From positions 1-17,818 of the forward strand of contig SKKS01000357.1 in NCBI GenBank assembly GCA_007123625.1: a stretch of DNA of 17,818 nt. The letters run 5' to 3'. A program made the position numbers and the translations under genes. Each line of letters opens with the position of its first letter. Position 1 is the stretch's first letter. Positions 7,055 to 17,540 of this stretch are shown here, in pieces. The notes below the pieces were generated by a model, which saw only the letters and a program-made list of their open reading frames with translations, ran no database searches and was not told where the DNA came from. The DNA is from Paracoccaceae bacterium. Its GTDB lineage: Bacteria; Pseudomonadota; Alphaproteobacteria; Rhodobacterales; Rhodobacteraceae.

Positions 7055-9127
7055 TCAGGGCGCGGCGGTGGCTGCCTGTCGACTGCGCATCCAGTTCACG
7101 CCAAGAATAACCAGCAGCACCGCCGTTCCCATCATCTCGACCCGCAGATCGGGCCAGAACAACGCAATGATCGCCGGGATTGCCACCACGCGCGACACGG
7201 CGTCCATGCGCCCGAAAAGCCAGCCCTCGATCACCGCGGCAAAGGCCGCCAGACCCAGGATCGCGGTGAACCCGGTCCAGAGCACGATGGGCAGTGGACC
7301 GCCCAGGATGATCTCGGGGTTGAACACCATGAAGGCCGGGATCAGATACAGACCCTTGGCGAATTTCCACGCCTGTACGCTGGTTTCCATGGGCTTCGCG
7401 CCCGCCACCGCCGCCCCGGCAAAACCCGCAAGCGCGACGGGAGGTGTCACGTTGCTGTCCTGCGAATACCAGAACACCACCAGATGCGCGATCAGTAGCG
7501 GAATGCCGAATTCGTTGTGCAGTGCAGGCCCCACCAGCACGATCAGCACGATATAGCTGGCCGTCACCGGCAGCCCCAGCCCAAGCACCAGCGAGGCAAG
7601 CAGCACCAGCCCCAGCGCGATGACCACATTGCCGCCCGACAACGCAATCATCATCGAGCTGAACTTCAGCCCCAGCCCAGTCAGCCCGACCACACCCACG
7701 ATGATCCCCGCCACCGCACAGGCCACCGACACCGCCACCGCATTGCGCGCGCCCAGCTCCAGCGATTCGAAGATCATCCGCACCCCGCGCCCCACCGACG
7801 CCTGCACCCGCGCGACCGTCAGCGGCCCGTCGAACACCAGCGTCCAGAGCCCGCGCAGCCCGGCCACCCCGATCACCGACATGATCGCCCAGAACCCCAC
7901 CCGCATGGGCGAGATGTTGTTGACGAGCAGGTACACCAGCAGCACCAGCGGCACGATGAACTGCCACCCCGCCGCAAGCACATGGCGGACGATCGGCAAT
8001 TCGGATGGCGACATGCCGCGCATGCCCTGCTTCATGGCCACGATGTGCACGAACAGATAGACCGTGCCCAGATACAACACCGCCGGAAAGATCGACACCA
8101 TGACGATCTCGATATACGGCACGCGTGTGTATTCCGAGATCAGGAAGGCGCCCGCGCCCATCAGCGGCGGCGTGATCTGCCCGCCGGTGGAGGCCGCTGC
8201 TTCGATCCCGCCGGCCTGTTTCGGCTTGTAGCCCAGCCGCTTCATCAGCGGGATGGTAAAGGCGCCGGTTGTCACCACATTGGCGATGGCCGATCCTGAA
8301 ATCGACCCCATCCCTGCCGACGCGATGACCGCCGCCTTGGCCGGTCCCCCCGGTTTGCGCCCCGTGGCGGCAAAGGCAAGGTCGATGAAGAATTTGCCGG
8401 CGCCGGTCTTTTCCAGAAACGCGCCGAACAGGACGAACATGAACACGAAGGTCGCGGCCACCCCTAGAGGCAGACCGAAAATCCCTTCCTGCCCCAGATA
8501 AAGCTGCCCGACCAGCCGCTCGACACTGGCGCCGCGATGCGACAGCACCCCCGGCATCCATTCGCCCAGACCCGGCAGCGCCCCGCGCGACCCGGCCAGC
8601 GCATACAGGATCGCCACCGCGCCGATGATGGTCATGCCCAGCCCCACCGCGCGGCGGCTGGCTTCCAGCACGGCGATGATGCAGATGATCCCCACAGTGA
8701 TGTCCGTGGTCGTCCACCACCCCGCACGGGCGATGATGTCGTCCAGATACCAGATGATGTAGAACCCGCTCAGGAACGCAGCGGTCAGGAAACCCGCGTC
8801 GATCACCCACCCCAGCACGCCGCGCGGGCGGGTCTGGCCGAACGCCGGGAAGATCAGGAACGCCAGAAACAGAATGAAGCCCAGATGTGCCGTGCGCTGA
8901 TAGAACAGCCCCAGCGGCTGGATCCCTGCGGTGTATAGCTGGAACAGCGACAGCGCGATGGCCACCAGCGTGATCAGCCACAGTACCGGTCGCGGTTGCA
9001 GGGCATCGGCCGAACGCAGGTTGCCGGGGATTGCCCCGCCTTCGACCTGATCAGGGCGCAGGCTGTCGGTCGGCATGACGGTGGCCTGTGCTTTGGGCTG
9101 TGCAGGGGACTGGGGGCGCGGGGTCAT
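7055..9127 (-). CDS. TRAP transporter fused permease (4TM/12TM), TAXI type
   Basis: The product has 690 aa. About 45 soluble residues are followed by hydrophobic helices to the end. Residues ~47-160 correspond to the small DctQ-like subunit and the rest to the large DctM-like subunit, as in the TRAP 4TM/12TM fusion family. Typical motifs include FVLFGAFLEKTGAGKFFIDLAF, GSISGSAIANVVTTG and QITPPLMGAGAFLISEYT. It would carry a solute delivered by the periplasmic TAXI protein, driven by an ion gradient. The ATG at 9127 lies 12 nt after the DUF1850 stop; the ribosome binding site is weak (ACAGG, ~10 nt away), suggesting coupling to the upstream gene. It is the last gene of the three-gene operon. 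The substrate cannot be told; TAXI systems handle organic acids and amino acids such as glutamate. Confidence 0.95.
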   Translation of the reverse strand: MTPRPQSPAQPKAQATVMPTDSLRPDQVEGGAIPGNLRSADALQPRPVLWLITLVAIALSLFQLYTAGIQPLGLFYQRTAHLGFILFLAFLIFPAFGQTRPRGVLGWVIDAGFLTAAFLSGFYIIWYLDDIIARAGWWTTTDITVGIICIIAVLEASRRAVGLGMTIIGAVAILYALAGSRGALPGLGEWMPGVLSHRGASVERLVGQLYLGQEGIFGLPLGVAATFVFMFVLFGAFLEKTGAGKFFIDLAFAATGRKPGGPAKAAVIASAGMGSISGSAIANVVTTGAFTIPLMKRLGYKPKQAGGIEAAASTGGQITPPLMGAGAFLISEYTRVPYIEIVMVSIFPAVLYLGTVYLFVHIVAMKQGMRGMSPSELPIVRHVLAAGWQFIVPLVLLVYLLVNNISPMRVGFWAIMSVIGVAGLRGLWTLVFDGPLTVARVQASVGRGVRMIFESLELGARNAVAVSVACAVAGIIVGVVGLTGLGLKFSSMMIALSGGNVVIALGLVLLASLVLGLGLPVTASYIVLIVLVGPALHNEFGIPLLIAHLVVFWYSQDSNVTPPVALAGFAGAAVAGAKPMETSVQAWKFAKGLYLIPAFMVFNPEIILGGPLPIVLWTGFTAILGLAAFAAVIEGWLFGRMDAVSRVVAIPAIIALFWPDLRVEMMGTAVLLVILGVNWMRSRQAATAAP

Positions 9128-9139
9128 CGGGTCAGCCTG

Positions 9140-9619
9140 TCATCCGTCGCAAGGGGTGAGGGTCAGCACCAGCCGCGTACGCTGCGGCAGGACGCTGGCC
9201 GCATTGCCGGGCGTACGCAGACTGTGGCCGACCGTTGCGCCACCGGTGCGCAGCACCAGCCGGTTGCCGGGCAGCGCCATGTCTATTCCTTCGATCCAGT
9301 AACCGCCGCCGGGTGCCGAAACCAGCGTGCCCCGGTCGGGGTGCATGCCCAGCCCGGCGGCAAAGTCATGCAGGAAGCTGCGCGTCAGCACCAGCTGCCC
9401 GGCGCGATTCTCGAAGCAATCGGCGACAGCACCGCCGGTCACCGAATGCGCCCAGTGCAGGCATGTTTCCTGCGCCTCGGGCATCGGCAACTGTGCGACC
9501 GGCCCGTCGGGGGAAGTGACATCAAGCGTGCCTGCCGCCAGCGGCAGGGGTAGCCAGAGCGCCAGCGCAAGCGCGCGCAGGGCAGGCACCTTGGCCCGCC
9601 CTGCCCGTTTCGCGGTCAC
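9140..9619 (-). CDS. DUF1850 protein, TAXI-TRAP associated
   Basis: The product has 159 aa. An N-terminal signal peptide or anchor (arginine/lysine-rich start, then LRALALALWLPLPLAAG to about residue 30) is followed by a small soluble domain with CLHWAHSVTGGAV (53-65) and YWIEGIDMALPG (107-118), matching DUF1850. Proteins of this family are repeatedly found with TAXI-type TRAP genes, and their biochemical role is not established; a periplasmic accessory is likely. The start is GTG at 9619, sharing four bases (GTGA) with the stop of the binding-protein gene, so translation is coupled. Two cysteines (C53, C68) in the mature part could form a disulfide; a third (C157) is near the end. Confidence 0.85.
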   Translation of the reverse strand: MTAKRAGRAKVPALRALALALWLPLPLAAGTLDVTSPDGPVAQLPMPEAQETCLHWAHSVTGGAVADCFENRAGQLVLTRSFLHDFAAGLGMHPDRGTLVSAPGGGYWIEGIDMALPGNRLVLRTGGATVGHSLRTPGNAASVLPQRTRLVLTLTPCDG

Positions 9620-10575
9620 GGACGCTGGTGGTCCTGCGGCGTTGCGCCCACTTCCTCGAAATAGCGCAGCGCGCCGGGGTGGAAGGGGATCGGGGTCGAA
9701 TCGATGCTGAACTCGACCGTCGTGTCGTTGGCCGCCGGGTGAATGGCGATCAGCTCGGCCACATTCTCGAACATGGCGCGGGTGATGTTGTAAGCCAGCT
9801 CTTCGTCCATGTCTTCGTGCACGATCAGCACGTTCGGGGTCGAGATCGTCAGCACGCCGTCGTCCATGCCTTCATAAGTGTCCGCGCGCAGCACATAGGG
9901 GGCAAATGTCGGCTCGGCCTCGATCGACGCGGCGATCTGCTCTTCGGTCAGCGCGACGATTCTGATGCTGCGGGTCGTGGCCAGGTTCATGATCGAGCTG
10001 GTCGGCGGACCCACGCTCCAGAACCCGGCGGCGATGTCGCCATCACGCAGCGCGTCCGCCGTTTCGTTGAAGTTCAGACGCTCAGGCGTGAAATCATCAT
10101 AGGTAATCCCGTTGGCGGCCAGCAGCGTCTGCGCGCTGACTTCGGTGCCGGACCCGGGCGCACCCACCGAAACCCGCTGCCCGCGCAGGTCGTCGATGCT
10201 GGTGATGCCGCTGTCGGCCAGCGTGACGATCTGCACCGCATTGGGATAGATCGAGGCCAGTGCACGCAATTCGCTGACCTGACGACCCTCGAAGGCACCT
10301 TCGCCGTGAAACCCCTGATAGACCGTGTCGGCCAGTGCAAGCGCCAGATCGCTGTCCCCGCGCGAAATCAGCGCCACATTCTCGACCGAAGCGCCGGTGA
10401 CCTCGGCGCTGGCGGTGGCGCCGTCTACATGGCGGTTGATGACCTCGGCCAGACCGCCGCCATAGGGGAAGTACACCCCGCCGGTGCCACCGGTGGCAAT
10501 GGAAAGGTCCTGCGCCTGTACGGGCGCGGCCAGCAGCGCGGCTGCCGTGGCCAGCGCAGCGAATTTATAGGTCAT
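9616..10575 (-). CDS. TAXI family TRAP transporter solute-binding protein
   Basis: The product has 319 aa. A clear signal peptide MTYKFAALATAAALLAAPVQA directs it to the periplasm. The mature protein opens with DLSIATGGTGGVYFPYGGGLAEVIN, the TAXI signature ligand-loop region, and has the NLRAQ-like DLRGQRVSVGAPGSGTEVSA motif at about 144-163. It captures the solute and hands it to the fused permease encoded two genes later. The ATG at 10575 is chosen because GGGAGGA lies 5 nt upstream; the longer in-frame start at 10614 precedes that site and would put extra residues before the signal peptide. It is the first gene of the operon, divergent from metH. Confidence 0.95.
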   Translation of the reverse strand: MTYKFAALATAAALLAAPVQAQDLSIATGGTGGVYFPYGGGLAEVINRHVDGATASAEVTGASVENVALISRGDSDLALALADTVYQGFHGEGAFEGRQVSELRALASIYPNAVQIVTLADSGITSIDDLRGQRVSVGAPGSGTEVSAQTLLAANGITYDDFTPERLNFNETADALRDGDIAAGFWSVGPPTSSIMNLATTRSIRIVALTEEQIAASIEAEPTFAPYVLRADTYEGMDDGVLTISTPNVLIVHEDMDEELAYNITRAMFENVAELIAIHPAANDTTVEFSIDSTPIPFHPGALRYFEEVGATPQDHQRP

Positions 10576-10626
10576 GGTATCCTCCCAAGGACTGTTCGTT
10601 TTTGTGGGTCGCAAGCGACAGCCGAA

Positions 10627-10655
10627 ACACTAACGACACGGTTTTGCCGGTGCAA
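10627..10655 (-). promoter_or_regulatory. Candidate sigma70-type promoter of the TAXI-TRAP operon
   Basis: On the minus strand TTGCAC (10655-10650) and TAGTGT (10632-10627) are separated by 17 nt, about 50 nt before the start codon of the binding-protein gene. The -35 is fair and the -10 poor, so this is only the best candidate in the interval. Confidence 0.3.
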
Positions 10656-10743
10656 CAGCTTTGGGTCGGCACCGCATGTTGGTTTCCCTGGCCCTGAATC
10701 TGCCGCTCCGGTTCGCGCTGGCCGCAACGCGCGCGCCCGCAAA

Positions 10744-10766
10744 CATGAAATGAATTCATGTTCATG
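10744..10766 (+). promoter_or_regulatory. Palindromic operator-like site upstream of the split metH
   Basis: CATGAA (10744-10749), 5 nt, TTCATG (10755-10760) forms an inverted repeat, and a second TTCATG follows directly (10761-10766). The core TGAA-N5-TTCA equals the MetR consensus known from enterobacterial met genes. It lies in an AT-rich stretch about 75 nt before the start. A LysR-type (MetR-like) or an ArsR-type (SahR-like) methionine regulator is possible; neither gene is in the window. I saw no SAM or cobalamin riboswitch in 10576-10838. Confidence 0.45.
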
Positions 10767-10838
10767 ATGATTATTATGAGGTTTCTTGAGGGTCCATTCT
10801 TCGATACTTGAGGCAACATTGCAGAATGGAGCGCGCCC

Positions 10839-11866
10839 TTGCATCTTTTTCGCCTGCCCGCCACGCCCGCCTACAAGGAACTCGAAACGCTGGCCCGGGA
10901 CCGGATCCTGATCTTGGACGGTGCCATGGGTACCATGATCCAGACCCTTGGCCTGTCCGAGGCCGATTTCACCGCCGGATGCGGGTGCCGCCACCATTCC
11001 GACCATCCGCAACAGGGCAACAACGACCTTCTGGTGTTGTCGCAGCCCAAGGCGATCGAGGATATTCACTTCGCCTTTGCCATGTCGGGGGCGGACATTC
11101 TGGAAACCAACACTTTTTCCGGGACCACCATTGCGCAGGCCGATTACGGCATGGAAGACGCGGTGCATGACCTGAACGTGGCGGGGGTGCAGGTGGCGCG
11201 CGCGGCAGGCGACCGCGCGACGGCCATCGACGGGCGGCGGCGCTTTGTTGCCGGCGCTGTGGGGCCGACGAACCGCACGGCCAGCCTCAGCCCCGATGTG
11301 AATGACCCGGGCTTTCGCGCCGTCAGCTTCGATGACCTGCGCATCGCCTATGGCCAGCAGATCCGCGCGCTGATCGCGGGCGGCGCCGATCTGATCCTGA
11401 TCGAAACCATATTTGACACGCTTAACGCCAAGGCCGCCATCTTTGCCGCGTTCGAGGCCTTTGCCGAACATGGCCAGCGTTTGCCGCTGATGATCTCGGG
11501 GACCATCACCGATGCGTCAGGCCGCACGCTTTCGGGACAGACGCCGACGGCGTTCTGGCATTCGGTGGCGCATGCGCGGCCCTTTACCGTGGGCCTGAAC
11601 TGTGCGCTGGGCGCGGCAGCCATGCGCCCGCATCTGGCCGAACTTGCCGGGGTGGCCCCGGCGATGACCTGCGCCTATCCCAATGCCGGGCTGCCCAACG
11701 CCTTTGGCGAGTATGACGAGACGCCCGACCAGACTGCCTCGCAGATCGAGGCTTTTGCCCGCGACGGGCTGGTGAATGTCACCGGCGGCTGCTGCGGCAC
11801 CACGCCCGAGCATATCGCCGCCATTGCCGAGGTTGTTGCCCCGTTCAAGCCACGCAAGGTGCCCGC

Positions 11867-11870
<4 letters not shown>
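10839..11870 (+). CDS. metH: Methionine synthase, homocysteine-binding part (split MetH, N-terminal protein)
   Basis: The product has 343 aa and equals the homocysteine module of cobalamin-dependent MetH (about residues 1-350 of the E. coli enzyme). It has the barrel start RILILDGAMGTMIQ (22-35), ILETNTFSGT (87-96), and the zinc-binding cysteines C255 (GLNCALGA) and C318/C319 (VTGGCCGTT). It binds zinc and activates homocysteine for methylation. The start appears to be TTG at 10839: an in-frame stop lies at 10809-10811, GGAG is 7 nt upstream, and no ATG occurs in frame before GAMGTM. The stop overlaps the ATG of the second part by 4 nt, so both halves are made from one message. Function requires the second protein. 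Confidence 0.93.
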
Positions 11871-14581
<2,711 letters not shown>

Positions 14582-14594
14582 AGCGCGCGGCGAC

Positions 14595-15251
14595 TCAGAC
14601 AGTGGCACGCGCCTGATCGTGCACGGCGCGCAGGGTGTTCAGCAGATCTTTCTTGCCAGTGTCGACCGCAGCAATCGACACGAACACAAGGCCGCCGGTT
14701 TTCAGTGGCGCGAAGACCGAGGCATCGGCCTTGAACCGCTGATAAATGCGCGCCAGTTTCCAGCGGCGCTTTCCCGGACCGACCTTGAACACCAGCGATG
14801 TCGGAAAAAACAGCCCGTCAGCCTTGTTGCGCACATACGCGTCCCCGGAGTGCACGGTCTCGACTTCGGACCAATGCAGCGTCAGGCGGGCAAGAGCGCC
14901 AAGGCCGTCAGGGAACAGCTGCAATGCGTCGGGTCCAATCACCAGCCGCCAGTGGTCAAAGCGCGGATCGCGCATGGCCTGCCATTTGTGCAAAAGCACC
15001 CAGCCGCCAAGCCAGACAAAGATTCCGCCGACCAGCAACAGCGGCGAGACCCATGCGAGAACCACGGGCCAGAATTCCAGCGCCGGAATGCCATCAGACA
15101 GCGACCAGAGAAAACCGAACCAGAACCCGAAGTAACCCAGTCCAAAGATCAGAAAGACCAACGGAAGGAGCATCGATCTCAACATCGAAGACCGTGACAG
15201 GGCGACCGTCAATTCGCCTCCGGGCGCGTCAATTCGAAGCATTTTAATCAT
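14595..15251 (-). CDS. Unrecognised membrane protein with two helices and a soluble C-terminal domain
   Basis: The product has 218 aa and I do not recognise the family. After about 25 residues come two strongly hydrophobic helices (about 26-50 and 60-88), then a soluble part of about 130 residues. The pattern of strands WRLVIGPDALQLFPDG, LTLHWSEVETVHSG and SLVFKVGPGKRRWKLA loosely resembles a bacterial PH-like domain behind a membrane hairpin, as in YdbS-type proteins, but this is a guess from secondary-structure pattern. ATG 15251 is listed; ATG 15242 is in frame and has a slightly better placed AAAGAG. It converges on metH with only 13 nt between the stops and no terminator visible. Codon positions look normal for this genome, so the gene is probably real. 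Confidence 0.7.
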   Translation of the reverse strand: MIKMLRIDAPGGELTVALSRSSMLRSMLLPLVFLIFGLGYFGFWFGFLWSLSDGIPALEFWPVVLAWVSPLLLVGGIFVWLGGWVLLHKWQAMRDPRFDHWRLVIGPDALQLFPDGLGALARLTLHWSEVETVHSGDAYVRNKADGLFFPTSLVFKVGPGKRRWKLARIYQRFKADASVFAPLKTGGLVFVSIAAVDTGKKDLLNTLRAVHDQARATV

Positions 15252-15642
15252 CTCTTTGCAAATGGTTCAATGTCTGGCAGCAGGATCGGTCGTTTCCGGC
15301 AGCGGGTCAAGTGCGTGGTGTGACTGGACTTTGCGGATCGTGGCGCCCCCGATGGGCCACCCGGCAAGCGGCGACGGCCTAGGGGCATTTGCCGACGTTG
15401 AAACCCCCGCCGGTAGTGACCTGACCATGCATGCTGTCGTTCTCAAACTGCGCGGTGGTGCGGCCTTCAATCACCCTCCCACGCGGTGTCCAATGCTGCC
15501 TATCCGACCAAGCCCCTCAGGCGGCTGCCTCGTCAGCGCGCGACAATGCAGTGCCGGGCGGGAAGCTCGAGGTGCAACAGCGCTTGACGGCGGATCTTCC
15601 GAACCAATCGAGATCAAAACTTAGCAATTTGACGAAGTGTTA
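15252..15642. other. Gene-poor stretch of about 390 nt
   Basis: No ORF here is supported. A 122-codon plus-strand frame (15256-15624) and a 67-codon minus frame (15267-15470) match no family I know and have weak or no ribosome binding sites. A 6-bp inverted repeat (CGGCAA at 15362-15367, TTGCCG at 15389-15394) is visible. It should hold the promoter of the membrane protein gene; it could also be decayed coding sequence or a small RNA. Confidence 0.5.
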
Positions 15643-15671
15643 TTGACACGCATCTGGCAAGCGAATAGTAA
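15637..15671 (+). promoter_or_regulatory. Promoter and possible operator of the arsR-SRPBCC operon
   Basis: TTGACA at 15643-15648 is a perfect -35; after 17 nt comes TAGTAA (15666-15671) as a moderate -10. The transcript would then begin close to the ATG at 15677, suggesting a leaderless or nearly leaderless message; indeed no good ribosome binding site precedes the ATG. GTGT-N5-ACAC (15637-15649) is an inverted repeat over the -35 and is a candidate site for the ArsR product itself. Confidence 0.5.
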
Positions 15672-15676
15672 GCATT

Positions 15677-16018
15677 ATGGCTAAGCATGATTCGAACCTA
15701 TCCCTGCTCTTCCACGCGCTGGCGGACCCGACGCGCCGGGCGATGCTGAGCCGGTTGGCGGAAGGGCCTGCGCCAGTGACAGAACTGGCCAATCCGACCG
15801 GGCTGCGGCTTCCAACGGTGATGCGGCACCTATCGGTGCTGGAGGAGGCGGGCCTGATCACCACGGCCAAGGACGGAAGGGTGCGCACATGCGCCATTGT
15901 GCCCGAGGCCCTGATCCCGATGCGGACATGGCTGGATGAGCAGCGCGCCATCTGGGAGGCACGGCTTGACCGGTTGGACGATTACGTCATGAACCTGAAG
16001 AAGGAACGCGAGAAATGA
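15677..16018 (+). CDS. ArsR-family winged-helix transcriptional regulator
   Basis: The product has 113 aa. The ArsR fold is evident: LLFHALADPTRRAMLSRL (10-27), then the recognition helix region LPTVMRHLSVLEEAGLI (45-61) and the wing TTAKDGRVRTCAIVP. The metal-binding ELCVCDL-type cysteine motif of classical ArsR is absent; the only cysteine is in the wing (C72), so it is unlikely to sense arsenite. It belongs to the subgroup usually encoded with an SRPBCC/AHSA1 protein, where it acts as an autorepressor. Its stop overlaps the next start by 4 nt (ATGA). The ATG at 15677 fits the conserved N-terminus; no ribosome binding site is visible. Confidence 0.92.
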   Translation: MAKHDSNLSLLFHALADPTRRAMLSRLAEGPAPVTELANPTGLRLPTVMRHLSVLEEAGLITTAKDGRVRTCAIVPEALIPMRTWLDEQRAIWEARLDRLDDYVMNLKKEREK

Positions 16019-16491
16019 CCCCGGACCTGGACCCGAAAACCGACCTGAGCTTTACACGTACGTTGGCCGCGCCCCGGCACCTGATCTGGGAATGCTGGAC
16101 CCAACCCGTGCACATTCCACATTTTTTCGTCCCCGCACCCCACAAGGTGACCGCAGTCGAGATTGACCTGCGCGTTGGCGGGCGGTTCAACACCACCTTC
16201 GACGTCGAAGGAAAGGTGATGGACAACAAAGGGGTCTATCTGGAAGTGGTGCCGGGCGAGAAACTGGTCTTCACCGACACCTATACCGAGGGCTGGAAAC
16301 CCGCGGCCGACCCGTTCATGACCGCCATTGTGCTTCTCGCGGACGCCCCCGATGGCGGCACGACCTATACCGCGATTGCCCGTCATCGCACTCCCGAGTC
16401 CCGCAAGACGCACGAGGATATGGGGTTTTTCGACGGCTGGGGCACGGTTGCGACGCAACTGGAGGCCTATGCCAAGGGGTTGGGTAAGTGA
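16015..16491 (+). CDS. SRPBCC (AHSA1-type) family protein
   Basis: The product has 158 aa and is cytoplasmic. The AHSA1/START-like helix-grip fold is recognisable from AAPRHLIWECWTQPVHIPHFF (18-38), LRVGGRFNTTF, and the closing helix HEDMGFFDGWGTVATQLEAYAKGL. Members have a hydrophobic cavity and bind small ligands; the substrate is not known. It is translationally coupled to the upstream ArsR gene by an ATGA overlap, and this pairing is common in bacteria, suggesting a small ligand-responsive unit. No membrane segment or signal peptide is visible, and the length is normal for the family. Confidence 0.9.
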   Translation: MTPDLDPKTDLSFTRTLAAPRHLIWECWTQPVHIPHFFVPAPHKVTAVEIDLRVGGRFNTTFDVEGKVMDNKGVYLEVVPGEKLVFTDTYTEGWKPAADPFMTAIVLLADAPDGGTTYTAIARHRTPESRKTHEDMGFFDGWGTVATQLEAYAKGLGK

Positions 16492-16505
16492 CGGACCGCT
16501 TCGCA

Positions 16506-16578
16506 GCGCCGACCTTCGGGTGGCGCAGGTTGCAACCTTGTCGCAGGTCGGGACGGTGCGGGCTGTCTCACAACCGTC
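16506..16578. terminator. Inverted repeats between convergent genes, possible bidirectional terminator
   Basis: GCGCC (16506-16510) pairs with GGCGC (16522-16526) around CC-TTCG-GG, a stable tetraloop hairpin 15 nt after the SRPBCC stop. A second pair, GACGGT (16552-16557) and ACCGTC (16573-16578), follows. Neither has a T-run, so intrinsic termination is only a suggestion from position between convergent genes. Confidence 0.3.
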
Positions 16579-16653
16579 GCCCGTCGGTCCCGCCCTGTGG
16601 ATGTTCCGGCTCCTATGTCCCTGTTGATGCAATATGGCTGCGGCGAATTGCCG

Positions 16654-17529
16654 TCAGATGATCATCTGACTTGGCACCGCGATCAATGAGACCAGACGCT
16701 TCATGAACCTTGCCGCGTCAGCGCCGTTGATCGCGCGGTGATCATAGGACAGATCCAGCGGCACCATCGGCACCGGGCGCGGCGTGTCGCCGTCCCAGAC
16801 CGTGACGGTTTCGGTCCGGGTGATGCCGAGGATGGCAAGTTCGGGCGGGTTGACGATGGGCGTGAACCCCAGCCCGCCGATGCCGCCCAGGTTGCTGATG
16901 GTCATCGACGCGCCGCCCATGTCATCGGAGGCGACCTTGCGCGCCTGCGCGCGAGCGGCGAGGTCCGAAATCTCGGCCGAGAGTTGCCACAGGCCCTTGC
17001 GGTCTGCATCGCGGATCACCGGCACCATCAATCCATGCGGGGTGTCGACCGCGATGCCGATATGAACATAGTCCTTGAGCACCAGCGTCTTGCCGTCAGC
17101 TGAAAGCGACGCATTGAAGCGCGGAAAATCGCGCAAGGTGCGCGCCAGCGCCATGACATGAAACGCCAGAGCGGTCAGTTTCACACCGCGCGCCTCAGCC
17201 TCTGCGCGCCAGCCCTGGCGCAACCCCTCGATGGCCGCGATATCGGCGCGGTCGTGATGGGTGACCTGGGGGATCAGCGCATTCGCCGCGCCCAGATTGC
17301 GCGCGGCGACCTGGGCAATGCGGCTCATCGGCTCGGTGGTCACCGGGCCATGCGCGCTGTGATCCACATCCCAGTAGCTGGCATCGCCTGCCGGTGCAGC
17401 GGGCGCGGCAGCGCCCAGATCCTCTGGCCCAATGGTCGTGCGCCCCAACTCGCGCGCGCGCGTGTCGATATCGACGCCTTTTTCCAGTGCCTTTCGGCGG
17501 GTGCTGGGGCTTGCAATGACGTCAGACAT
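16654..17529 (-). CDS. 2-oxo-acid dehydrogenase E2 acyltransferase lacking a lipoyl domain
   Basis: The product has 291 aa, against more than 400 for usual E2 chains. Residues 4-38 are a peripheral subunit-binding domain (ASPSTRRKALEKGVD...LGRTTIGPEDL), a short Ala/Pro linker follows (40-48), and 65-291 is the trimeric acyltransferase domain. The catalytic motif is DHRAINGADAARF with H264; N268 replaces the common Asp, a variant also known in active E2 chains. ISNLGG and FTPIVNPPELAILG are typical. No N-terminal lipoyl domain (no DK motif) exists, so acyl groups must come on a separate lipoyl protein or another substrate is used. ATG 17529 is chosen because AAGGGAG lies 5-6 nt upstream. It follows the aldehyde dehydrogenase gene by 11 nt, so they share an operon. 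Confidence 0.9.
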   Translation of the reverse strand: MSDVIASPSTRRKALEKGVDIDTRARELGRTTIGPEDLGAAAPAAPAGDASYWDVDHSAHGPVTTEPMSRIAQVAARNLGAANALIPQVTHHDRADIAAIEGLRQGWRAEAEARGVKLTALAFHVMALARTLRDFPRFNASLSADGKTLVLKDYVHIGIAVDTPHGLMVPVIRDADRKGLWQLSAEISDLAARAQARKVASDDMGGASMTISNLGGIGGLGFTPIVNPPELAILGITRTETVTVWDGDTPRPVPMVPLDLSYDHRAINGADAARFMKRLVSLIAVPSQMII

Positions 17530-17540
17530 GTCTGCTCCCT

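Noticed and set aside
7517..8299. A 260-codon plus-strand frame rich in His, Pro, Arg and Gln
   Set aside because: Antisense to the TRAP permease; composition is that of a reverse-complement frame of membrane-protein codons.
6918..8981. A 687-codon open frame on the minus strand overlapping the TRAP permease gene
   Set aside because: The translation is rich in Arg, Gly, Ala and His with no recognisable domain, and it overlaps a clearly conserved permease in another frame of the same strand. It is a GC-driven shadow.
10576..10838. Possible SAM or cobalamin riboswitch before metH
   Set aside because: I looked for the long conserved cores of cobalamin and SAM riboswitches and saw none; only palindromic protein-site-like sequence is present.
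15256..15624. A 122-codon plus-strand frame in the gap before arsR
   Set aside because: No domain, no convincing ribosome binding site and biased composition; listed only as part of the gene-poor interval.
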